Shown: piece by piece, positions 17,186-25,517 of the stretch
How the letters are laid out: every line of letters begins with the position of its first letter
Numbering within the stretch: position 1 is the first letter of the stretch
Assembly: GCA_039806955.1 (NCBI GenBank)
Contig: JBDHQI010000022.1
Span: 1 to 64,000, forward strand
Direction: 5' to 3'
DNA from: JADLHS01 sp039806955
Lineage (GTDB): Bacteria > Verrucomicrobiota > Verrucomicrobiia > Limisphaerales > JADLHS01
DNA: 64,000 nt
The notes under the pieces: model-generated
Databases searched by the model: none
What the model saw: the letters and a program-made list of their open reading frames with translations, nothing else
Told to the model about the DNA's origin: nothing
Translations under genes and position numbers: made by a program

Positions 17186-17356
17186 TTAAATCCGGATCAG
17201 GAGAAAAATCAACGCGGCCAGGCAAGCGAGGAAAAATCCGATGACGATGCCGTCCGCCAAACTAAAATGCGGCGCGGCACTGCGATTGGCCGGCAGCAGG
17301 GTCGGTTTGATGTATTCGCCGCTCTTCCGGGTCACTTTGAAAGTCAAGGCACTCAT
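17186..17356 (-). CDS. Small single-span membrane protein (56 aa)
   Basis: A minus-strand frame from ATG 17356 to TAA 17186 encodes a basic N-terminus (MSALTFKVTRKSGEYIKP), a polar linker and one C-terminal membrane helix (IVIGFFLACLAALIFLLIRI). It fills an otherwise empty gap between mlaD and the serine acetyltransferase gene and converges on the mlaD end. The clean hydrophobic pattern and the tail-anchored layout speak for a real gene, but no family is recognised and nothing else supports it. Confidence 0.5.
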   Translation of the reverse strand: MSALTFKVTRKSGEYIKPTLLPANRSAAPHFSLADGIVIGFFLACLAALIFLLIRI

Positions 17357-17527
17357 TGCCGAAATTTCAGCAAGGTTCGAGCCAGTCCCTTGCGCTGGTT
17401 GCCACGCGGAAACTTTCGCGCCGCCGCCTTTGATTTTTCGCGGTTGATCCGCGGTTCCATCGCCGCGCGAAGGTCCGGCTTTGTTCCGAAACTTGCCAGC
17501 GTTGTCGCACTTGCGAATACTGTTCCG

Positions 17528-18463
17528 GTGAACGATCCGGTTACCCGATTAACCAATGAGTTGATTGCCTCGTACGCTCAAGTGGGCGGCATCAATCATC
17601 TTGACGGTCAAAATCTTCCCTCCAAACAGGCGATTACCTCGATCACTTGCGATCTGTTGCGGCTGCTGTTTCCTGGGTTCTTCGATGAACAACTGGTTCA
17701 CTCCTCCACAATCAAGGCGGAGACCGCCGCCCTGTTGGACACAGTGTTCGGCAAATTGGAAACTGAAATCCGCAAGAGCCTGGAATATAACCCGCCCGAA
17801 AAGTTGCCGCTCGGCCAAATCGCGGCCACGGCCCGCCAAATCACGTTGGAATTCCTGAGCCGGCTGCCGCGTTTGCGGCAGATGCTGCATACGGATACCG
17901 AGGCCGCGTTCGATGGCGATCCGGCCGCGTTCAGCATGGAGGAAATCATTGTGGCTTACCCGTTCATCGAAGCCATCTCGGTGCAACGGCTCGCGCATGA
18001 ATTGTATCTGAAAGACGTGCCACTCATTCCGCGCATCATGACCGAATGGGCCCATTCGCGAACGGGAATGGATTTGCATCCGGGCGCGACCATCGGCTCG
18101 CACTTTTTCATTGATCACGGCACGGGCACGGTGATTGGCGAAACCGCCGTCATCGGGAATCACGTGAAGCTGTATCACGGCGTCACACTCGGGGCGCGGA
18201 GCACTTCGGGAGGCCAACAACTCCGAGGCCGGCGCCGCCATCCCACCATTGAGGATGAGGTGACGATTTATCCCGGCGCGACCATTTTGGGAGGCGAAAC
18301 GGTCATCGGCACCGGCAGTACCATCGGCGGCAACGTATTCATCATGAAAAGTGTGCCGCCCAATTCCCTGGTGGTTTACGATGGCCTCGACGTGCGAGTG
18401 TTGAGCAAGAACGATCGGGGGAGCGCACTGGACTACGACTTCATCGCGGACTTTCAGATTTGA
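17528..18463 (+). CDS. cysE: Serine O-acetyltransferase (CysE/EpsC type)
   Basis: About 311 aa from the GTG at 17528 (VNDPVTRLTNELIASYAQVGGINHL), where family similarity starts; the frame is open further upstream but reads unlike protein there. The helical N-domain (AITSITCDLLRLLFPGFFDE) is followed by a left-handed beta-helix of hexapeptide repeats: GMDLHPGATIGSHFFIDHGTGTVIGETAVIGNHVKLYHGVTLGA. The catalytic His lie in DHGTG and YHGVTLG. The product acetylates L-serine with acetyl-CoA, the first step of cysteine synthesis. The EpsC-like class has an N-domain longer than E. coli CysE. No cysK gene is adjacent. No clear ribosome-binding site precedes the GTG, so the start is uncertain. Confidence 0.9.
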   Translation: MNDPVTRLTNELIASYAQVGGINHLDGQNLPSKQAITSITCDLLRLLFPGFFDEQLVHSSTIKAETAALLDTVFGKLETEIRKSLEYNPPEKLPLGQIAATARQITLEFLSRLPRLRQMLHTDTEAAFDGDPAAFSMEEIIVAYPFIEAISVQRLAHELYLKDVPLIPRIMTEWAHSRTGMDLHPGATIGSHFFIDHGTGTVIGETAVIGNHVKLYHGVTLGARSTSGGQQLRGRRRHPTIEDEVTIYPGATILGGETVIGTGSTIGGNVFIMKSVPPNSLVVYDGLDVRVLSKNDRGSALDYDFIADFQI

Positions 18464-18472
18464 ACGGCGGCT

Positions 18473-19072
18473 TCAGGGCGCTTGGTGGCGGTTCCAAAGC
18501 GTCACGAAAGCGCGATAAAACTCGTCGGACGATTTGATGTCGCGAAAGATATGGTTGCGTTCATTCCAATTAAACTGGCGCTGCTGGCGCTGGTTTTGCA
18601 GGTCCACAAAATTGACGCGTTGGATGGAAAGGTTGAGCACGTCAATCGCCTTGAAATCGAACCACTCCGAGCGCCGCGCCGGTTTCGCGCCCGCAGCCAG
18701 CGCGATGATGTTGGTTTGATCGCGGTCATTCCGCACCACCGCCAGCTCGGTGACGTCCAGCTTCATGAGTTTGAGTTTCACCTCCCGATGCGCCAGCGCT
18801 TCCGGATCGTATTCCACCTGTATTTCACGAATCCGCAGGAACGGAACGCCGCCGAAATCAGCGGGGTTGTAGAGCGTGACTTCTTCGAGTGTTGCGGCCG
18901 GCCAGAAGACTTTTAGCGAGAGCTTCTTGATTTTGACCTCCATGCCGGTTTGCGCGCGGAGTTGTTGCTCCACCGCCGCCCGGGCCACCGCATCCTTGGA
19001 AAGCAGCAGCGCAACCGCCAGCGCGCCAATCACCACCAACGCGAGGAACAGCCATTTGATCAGACGCAACAT
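18473..19072 (-). CDS. AsmA-like N-terminal-domain membrane protein
   Basis: 199 aa with an N-terminal membrane helix (residues 6-25), followed by an AsmA-type start of the periplasmic domain: VEQQLRAQTGMEVKIKKLSLKVFWPAATLEEVTLYNPADFGGVPFLRIREIQVEYDPEAL. AsmA/TAM family proteins form lipid-carrying grooves, but this one has only the first module of a protein that is usually much longer, and the end (RDIKSSDEFYRAFVTLWNRH) is not family-like. It lies convergent to the serine acetyltransferase gene, 9 nt apart. Role in the envelope is likely; substrate unknown. Confidence 0.75.
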   Translation of the reverse strand: MLRLIKWLFLALVVIGALAVALLLSKDAVARAAVEQQLRAQTGMEVKIKKLSLKVFWPAATLEEVTLYNPADFGGVPFLRIREIQVEYDPEALAHREVKLKLMKLDVTELAVVRNDRDQTNIIALAAGAKPARRSEWFDFKAIDVLNLSIQRVNFVDLQNQRQQRQFNWNERNHIFRDIKSSDEFYRAFVTLWNRHQAP

Positions 19073-19114
19073 GCCCGCAGTATGCGTCGGGCCGCCGCCC
19101 GGCTCAATGGTGAA

Positions 19115-19779
19115 TCAAACTTCGGTGCGCACATCCTCCGGTCGGACTTCGAGACATTCATCCTGATCTTCCCAGATGATGGCGGGATAATGTTCGAGCA
19201 ACCGCGGGGCGAGCTTCGTGCCGGCGTGCCGCAACATTCGTTCTGCCTGTTGCGCCGCGTGTTCGTAAGCGCGGTCATAATCCCCCGCCGCACGACGTTG
19301 GCGGTCGTCCCAATGCGCCACGGCGTGAATCGGTTCGTATTCCTCCGCCCAAGCCGCGAGCAACTCGCTCACCTCGCCGGGCAGTTCGGCAAAAGCGACC
19401 AGCGTTTCGTTGCAGTGCTGGCAGATCAAACCGGACTCGCGCACGTCGCGGGTCAACAGCGGCAGTAGCGGCGCGCGGCAGCAGGGGGAATCCAGATAAA
19501 CCACGGGGATGGTGGCCAGCCGCTTCAACCAAATCTGTCGTTCATGCGCAATCAACGCCGCCAGCCGATACGCGCCGACCAGTGGATGCGACAACCGCCA
19601 CGCCCGGCCTTCCAACTGTCCTAACGTCTGAGCCAGCCAGCGTGCCAGGGTAAGATCGTCAAAAGCCTGGAAGGTCCGGCTGTAGCCTTTCCAAAGTTGA
19701 TCCAAGGGCGAATCGGATTCGAATGCCATCGTTTTGAGCATGACGCGAACCAGCGATTTTGTCGAGTGTGTGCCGACGC

Positions 19780-19783
<4 letters not shown>
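19115..19783 (-). CDS. Unknown protein with a zinc-ribbon-like Cys set, coupled to rarA
   Basis: 222 aa if started at the GTG at 19783, which overlaps the rarA stop (GTGA). ATG codons at 19741 and 19729 are alternatives. The middle contains YLDSPCCRAPLLPLLTRDVRESGLICQHCNETLVAF: a CC pair and a CxxC about 20 residues apart, as in a rubredoxin-like zinc ribbon. The flanks are helical (HPLVGAYRLAALIAHERQIWLKRL) and the C-terminus is acidic. No family recognised. The tight coupling to rarA suggests co-translation and perhaps a role in replication-fork maintenance, but this is position-based inference. Confidence 0.7.
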
Positions 19784-21150
<1,367 letters not shown>

Positions 21151-21270
21151 GATTCAAGACTAGCAGTGACGCGGCGGTGGCGGAAAAGAAAAACGGGCGA
21201 CGCGCGCGATTTGCGCTGCGGCCACCCGTTAAAGTCACCCCACCATTGCCGTGTGTAACAACTCCTTTGA

Positions 21271-21290
21271 ACAAGTTGAGTTCAACTTGT
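21271..21290. promoter_or_regulatory. Perfect 9-bp inverted repeat, possible operator
   Basis: The arms acaagttga and tcaacttgt are perfect complements around a 2-bp centre. A compact 20-bp dyad in the intergenic region between rarA and the GH2 gene fits a dimeric repressor site such as a LacI or GntR operator, but also a small hairpin. There is no run of T after it. It lies about 120 bp upstream of rarA and 275 bp upstream of the GH2 promoter candidate. Confidence 0.35.
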
Positions 21291-21564
21291 GGTGTTTGCC
21301 GGGAGACGTTCGACTTCCAATCAAGGCCTGTCGGCGGTCAAGCGGACGCGCACCAGGATTTCGTATTTATTACGGTTCAAGGATTCAGTTACGAACCACG
21401 TGCAGGGCAGGGTAAAATCTCCTGCTTGAACTTTTGATTCCAAAGAGCAATGACTGCTTGGTCGTTTTTCCCCTTTGCACCCTTTGTGCCAATCCCTGAC
21501 TACGGTTTCATTTTACGCCAGATTATTTTTCTGACAACCGAAAAAACTTTCAATTGGGCATTAC

Positions 21565-21594
21565 TTGACTTGACTTTGACCGCTCCGGTTTAAT
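21565..21594 (+). promoter_or_regulatory. Sigma-70-like promoter candidate upstream of the GH2 gene
   Basis: TTGACT (21565-21570) and TTTAAT (21589-21594) are separated by 18 bp. The -35 box differs from consensus at one position and the -10 box at one or two. Transcription starting near 21601 would give a 5' leader of about 320 nt before the GH2 start, containing a stem-loop at 21637-21660. Prediction by eye only. Confidence 0.35.
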
Positions 21595-21636
21595 GCGTCA
21601 GGGCGCGCCCTGATCCACGGCAAAGTTAAATTTTTT

Positions 21637-21660
21637 GCGACCGCCATGAAAGCCGGTCGC
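21637..21660 (+). repeat. 7-bp stem-loop in the GH2 leader
   Basis: gcgaccg (21637-21643) pairs with cggtcgc (21654-21660) around a 10-nt loop. The arm sequence is like the palindrome at 43491-43508 (tgcgacc/ggtcgca), so it may belong to a dispersed palindromic repeat family. No regulatory role shown. Confidence 0.45.
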
Positions 21661-21917
21661 ACATCAAACGAGCGCTGCACATGGCTTGGCAGGTGATAGC
21701 ACCGGTGCGGCGAGTGAGATGGGCTGGAACGGGACAGCGGAGCCTGTCACGTGCCCTCCGCGCTCGTGAAAACCACGGCGTTGCGGCTCGCAGCCCGGCG
21801 GCAGACGGAACGGTCCGGAGGAATTCGGAAATGGCGTGTGTCGGAGGATTGAGCGCGCTCTGTTGGTGGAGTAAAACCAGATCGTCGCGGCACCGGCAAT
21901 CCCGCGCCCGTTACTTT

Positions 21918-23768
21918 ATGCAAAGCACAATACGAAAACGATTAGGGCTCATCGGCATCGGCTTTCTGGCTGGTGCGTCGGTTTTGAGCGCAGCGGAAAA
22001 ATGGCAGCCGGCGCCCGGCCCGCTCCTGACGCGTTGGGCGGCAGACGTTTCCCCGAAGAACGCGCACCCCGAATATCCGCGTCCGCAGTTGGCCCGCAAA
22101 ACCTGGCAGAACCTCAACGGTTTGTGGGATTACGCCATCACTGCCCAGGCCGCGCCGCAACCCACCGTTTGGGACGGACAAATCCTCGTGCCGTTCCCGA
22201 TCGAATCCGCGCTTTCCGGGGTGATGAAGCGTGTGTATGAAACGAACCAGTTGTGGTATCGGCGCACGTTCAAAATTCCCCGCAGTTGGAAGGGTAAGAA
22301 TGTTCTGTTGAACTTTGGCGCGGTGGATTGGGAGACAACTGTTTGGGTCAACGGCCAGGAGGTCGGTTCGCACCGCGGCGGCTACGACGCGTTCAGTTTC
22401 GACATCACTTCCGCACTCAAGCCGCGGGGCGAACAGGAAATGATCGTCGCGGTTGGGGATCCCTCGGACGCCGGGCCGCAGCCGCGCGGCAAGCAGGTTC
22501 GCAATCCCCACGGCATTTGGTACACGCCCACGAGCGGTATCTGGCAAACCGTCTGGCTCGAACCGGTGGCGCCCGCACATTTGAAGGAATTAAAGATCAC
22601 GCCGGACGTGGACAACGCCTCGGTCCACGTTGCGGCGCGCGGCTTTGGCGGCAACGGCAAAACCACGATGAAAGTGCAGGTGCTGGATGGACGCCGCGTA
22701 GTGCGGGAAGGCGTGGTGGAACAAATGATCTCCACCCGTTCGCTGCCGCCGCAAATTCTGCCCACGATCGAACTGGGGGTGCCGAACGCGAAACTTTGGT
22801 CGCCCGAGGCGCCGCATCTTTATGATTTGCGGGTCACGTTGTTTGAAGAGGGGAAGAAGGTTGACGAGGTTAAATCGTATTTCGGTATGCGCAAAATTTC
22901 ATTGGGCAAGGATGAAAACGGTTTCCTGCGTTTGTGCCTGAACAACCGGCCGTATTTCCAACTCGGTCCGCTGGATCAAGGGTTTTGGCCGGATGGCCTT
23001 TACACCGCGCCGACGGACGAGGCGTTGCGTTACGACATCGAAGTGACGAAGCGGCTCGGTTTCAACATGGCGCGCAAACACGTAAAAGTGGAATCGGAGC
23101 GCTGGTATTACTGGTGCGACAAGCTTGGCCTGCTTGTGTGGCAGGACATGCCCAGCGGCGACAAGAGTGCCAAGTGGCAAGGTCCGAGCGGTTACGATGG
23201 CGAGGAAATGCAGCGCACACCCGAGTCGGCGCAAATTTATGAGCGCGAACTGAAAGCGCTCGTCGCGGGCCGCTACAATCACCCGAGCATTGTCGTGTGG
23301 GTGCCGTTCAATGAAGGCTGGGGACAGTTCGACACCGTGCGCATTTTGAATCTCACCAAGCAGCTTGATCCCACCCGGCTGGTGGATGGCGCGAGTGGCG
23401 GCAATCATTTTCCCGCCGGCGACATCATTGACCATCACCAGTACCCCGGCCCCGGTCTGCCGCCCAAGGTAGCGGATCGCGCCAGGGTGTTGGGTGAATT
23501 TGGCGGGCTGGGGCTGCCGCTTCCGGGCCACACCTGGCAGGACGAAAAGAACTGGGGTTATCGCAGCTTTACCAACGCCACCGAGCTGACCGCTGCCTAT
23601 GTGGACTTGTTGCAAAAATTGCATCCGCTGGTCAAATCCGACGGATTGTCCGCCGGCATTTACACGCAAACCACCGATGTGGAAGTCGAGGTCAACGGCT
23701 TGATGACTTACGACCGCGCCATCATCAAGATGGATGTTGACGCCGTGCGCCAGGCCAATCAGCCGTAG
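21918..23768 (+). CDS. Secreted glycoside hydrolase family 2 enzyme
   Basis: 616 aa from ATG 21918; MQSTIRKRLGLIGIGFLAGASVLSAAEKW is a Sec signal peptide. The GH2 domains follow in order: jelly-roll sugar-binding domain (PRPQLARKTWQNLNGLWDYAI, YRRTFKIPRSW, VDWETTVWVNGQEVGSHRGGYDAFSFDI), Ig-like domain (AHLKELKITPDV...) and the TIM barrel. The acid/base is Glu466 in the GH2 signature FNEGWGQFD; the probable nucleophile is Glu527 in LGEFGGLGLP. This combination is typical of beta-galactosidase, beta-glucuronidase or mannosidase relatives; the substrate cannot be fixed. It heads a co-directional cluster with a small sugar-binding-like protein and two beta-helix proteins, suggesting degradation of a complex plant or algal polysaccharide. 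Confidence 0.9.
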   Translation: MQSTIRKRLGLIGIGFLAGASVLSAAEKWQPAPGPLLTRWAADVSPKNAHPEYPRPQLARKTWQNLNGLWDYAITAQAAPQPTVWDGQILVPFPIESALSGVMKRVYETNQLWYRRTFKIPRSWKGKNVLLNFGAVDWETTVWVNGQEVGSHRGGYDAFSFDITSALKPRGEQEMIVAVGDPSDAGPQPRGKQVRNPHGIWYTPTSGIWQTVWLEPVAPAHLKELKITPDVDNASVHVAARGFGGNGKTTMKVQVLDGRRVVREGVVEQMISTRSLPPQILPTIELGVPNAKLWSPEAPHLYDLRVTLFEEGKKVDEVKSYFGMRKISLGKDENGFLRLCLNNRPYFQLGPLDQGFWPDGLYTAPTDEALRYDIEVTKRLGFNMARKHVKVESERWYYWCDKLGLLVWQDMPSGDKSAKWQGPSGYDGEEMQRTPESAQIYERELKALVAGRYNHPSIVVWVPFNEGWGQFDTVRILNLTKQLDPTRLVDGASGGNHFPAGDIIDHHQYPGPGLPPKVADRARVLGEFGGLGLPLPGHTWQDEKNWGYRSFTNATELTAAYVDLLQKLHPLVKSDGLSAGIYTQTTDVEVEVNGLMTYDRAIIKMDVDAVRQANQP

Positions 23769-23771
23769 CGC

Positions 23772-24194
23772 ATGAAGCGTCCCAATCGCACGGCCACCAC
23801 GCTGCTGTGGGCGGTATTTTGCCGTGGGCTGGGCGCGACGAATAGAGCTGAGCTTCGTTCGTCACAACTCGCATTGACGCTGCGGGATGGCGTCGTAGTT
23901 GAACTGAAAAATCAACTCACGCAGGAAGCGTTCGCGCCGGTGCGTTTGCTTGCGGTCGTTGGTTTTCGCGATGGCCCGTCGGCACCGCGGACGCGTTGCG
24001 AAGTGCTGGTTAACGGAGCGTCGCAGTTCGAGCGAGTGGTGGAATCCCATGACGGTTGGTTGCCGGTGGAAATTGATCTTACCCCGTGGCGTGGTCAGCC
24101 GATCCTGTTGACCTGCCTGACCCGGAGCGAAAGCTACGCGTACTCGAGCGCGGTGCTTTGGGGCGAACCGAGGTTGGCAAGCGCGGCCAAATAG
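23772..24194 (+). CDS. Small putative beta-sandwich protein of the carbohydrate cluster
   Basis: 140 aa, starting 3 nt after the GH2 stop. The body is a run of beta-strand-like segments: LALTLRDGVVVELKNQL, CEVLVNGASQFERVVESHDGWLPVEIDLTPWRGQPILLTCLTRS. The pattern GWLPVEIDLTPWRGQPILL resembles the last strands of sugar-binding jelly rolls found in glycosidase-associated domains. The N-terminus (TTLLWAVFCRGLGATNRAE) could be a weak signal peptide. No catalytic motif. Probably a carbohydrate-binding accessory protein, or a split-off domain of a larger enzyme. Confidence 0.65.
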   Translation: MKRPNRTATTLLWAVFCRGLGATNRAELRSSQLALTLRDGVVVELKNQLTQEAFAPVRLLAVVGFRDGPSAPRTRCEVLVNGASQFERVVESHDGWLPVEIDLTPWRGQPILLTCLTRSESYAYSSAVLWGEPRLASAAK

Positions 24195-24239
24195 GGTTGA
24201 ATCGTGGCGCGTAATAATCCATAGAGCGTTTGATAAAAC

Positions 24240-25517
24240 ATGAACCGACAACTTCTCCTCATTTGCGGTCTGATTTGGGCCGCTGGCACCGCTTGGAGTG
24301 CCGATACGTTTTCCGTCCTGGACTTCGGTGCGAAGGCGGATGGTAAAACCGACGACACGGCGGCCTTTCAAAAGGCGCTGGATGCCGCGGGCCAGGCCGG
24401 TGGCGGCGTGGTGCAGGCGCCGCGCGGAAACTATTTCTTCGCCGGACACCTCAACGTGCCGTCCGCCGTTACGTTGAAGGGCATTTGGGAATCCGTCCCC
24501 GCGCACAACGGCATCCGCAATCCCGGCCTGCCCAGGCCGACGGAGGATGGCACGACGTTGCTCGTCACCGCCAATGCGGGTACGGAAGACGCGCCGCCGT
24601 TCATCACGCTCAATCACAACAGTACGTTGAAAGGCGTCGTGATTTATTATCCCGAGCAAAACGTGGATGCCGAACCCAAGCCGTATCCCTACGCCATCGC
24701 CATGCGCGGGAAGAATCCGGCGGTGCTCGCGGTCGAGTTGTTGAATCCGTACAACGGGATTGATGCGTCACAGAATGAACGGCACCTGATTCGCGACGTG
24801 CATGGACAACCGCTGCGCCGCGGCATTTTTGTGGACGCCATCTACGACATCGGACGCATCGAAAACGTCCACTTCAATCCCTGGTGGAGCATGAAGCCCA
24901 AGTTGTTTGAATGGCAACAGCAACACGGCGAGGCGTTCATCTTTGGCAAGAGTGACTGGCAATACGTCTTCAACACGTTCTGCTTCGGCTACGGCGTGGG
25001 CTACAAGTTCATCCGGACGAAAACCGGCGATTGCAACGGCAACTTCCTCGGCATCGGCGCGGACGATTGCTTCACGGCGCTGGAAGTTGAGCAGTGTTCG
25101 CGCATCGGCTTGCTGATCTCGAACGGCGAATTCGTTTCGTTTCACGGCCCCGACCCGACGATGATCCGCGTCGGCCCGAACAACTCCGGCAGCGTGCGCT
25201 TCGTGAATTCCGCGTTTTGGGGGCCCTGCAATCAAATCGCAAAGATCGCCGGAAAAGGCACCGTGGGCTTTGGCGATTGCACGTTCGTGCAGTGGGATCG
25301 TAACAGCGAAGGACGCGCGGCCATCCAGGCGGAGGGTGGCAACGTACTGGTGCGCGGCTGCGAATTTCAGGAGAATAAACCGCAGTTGGAATTAGGCGGC
25401 GGCGTGCAACGCGCGGTGATTACCGGCAACCTCATGCGCGGACCGCAACGCATCGTGAACCATAGCCAGGGCAGGATTGTCATTGGCGACAACGCCGCCG
25501 ATGAGGTGAAAAAATGA
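24240..25517 (+). CDS. Secreted pectate-lyase-like right-handed beta-helix protein
   Basis: 425 aa with a signal peptide (MNRQLLLICGLIWAAGTAWSADTF). The mature protein opens SVLDFGAKADGKTDDTAAFQKALDAAG, the classic start of the pectate lyase 3/GH28-like superfamily, followed by GGGVVQAPRGNYFFAGHLNVPSAVTLKG. The remainder is built of short repeats with N and G at turns, consistent with coils of a right-handed beta-helix. No GH28 catalytic Asp set (NTD/DD) is obvious, so lyase, hydrolase or binding are all possible. The stop overlaps the start of the next beta-helix gene (ATGA), so the two are probably made together. Confidence 0.85.
   Translation: MNRQLLLICGLIWAAGTAWSADTFSVLDFGAKADGKTDDTAAFQKALDAAGQAGGGVVQAPRGNYFFAGHLNVPSAVTLKGIWESVPAHNGIRNPGLPRPTEDGTTLLVTANAGTEDAPPFITLNHNSTLKGVVIYYPEQNVDAEPKPYPYAIAMRGKNPAVLAVELLNPYNGIDASQNERHLIRDVHGQPLRRGIFVDAIYDIGRIENVHFNPWWSMKPKLFEWQQQHGEAFIFGKSDWQYVFNTFCFGYGVGYKFIRTKTGDCNGNFLGIGADDCFTALEVEQCSRIGLLISNGEFVSFHGPDPTMIRVGPNNSGSVRFVNSAFWGPCNQIAKIAGKGTVGFGDCTFVQWDRNSEGRAAIQAEGGNVLVRGCEFQENKPQLELGGGVQRAVITGNLMRGPQRIVNHSQGRIVIGDNAADEVKK

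Larger units (their letters stand above)
21151..21917. other. Long non-coding leader region of the carbohydrate cluster
   Basis: About 770 bp without a convincing gene between divergent rarA and the GH2 gene. Short open frames have no protein-like composition. It holds an inverted repeat (21271-21290), a sigma-70-like promoter candidate (21565-21594) and a stem-loop (21637-21660). The frame of the GH2 gene stays open from 21681, but its upstream part reads as noise; the signal peptide marks the start at 21918. Confidence 0.5.

Noticed and set aside
21681..21917. N-terminal extension of the GH2 protein from 21681
   Set aside because: The extra 79 residues are Arg/Ser-rich noise, while a textbook Sec signal peptide starts at the ATG at 21918.
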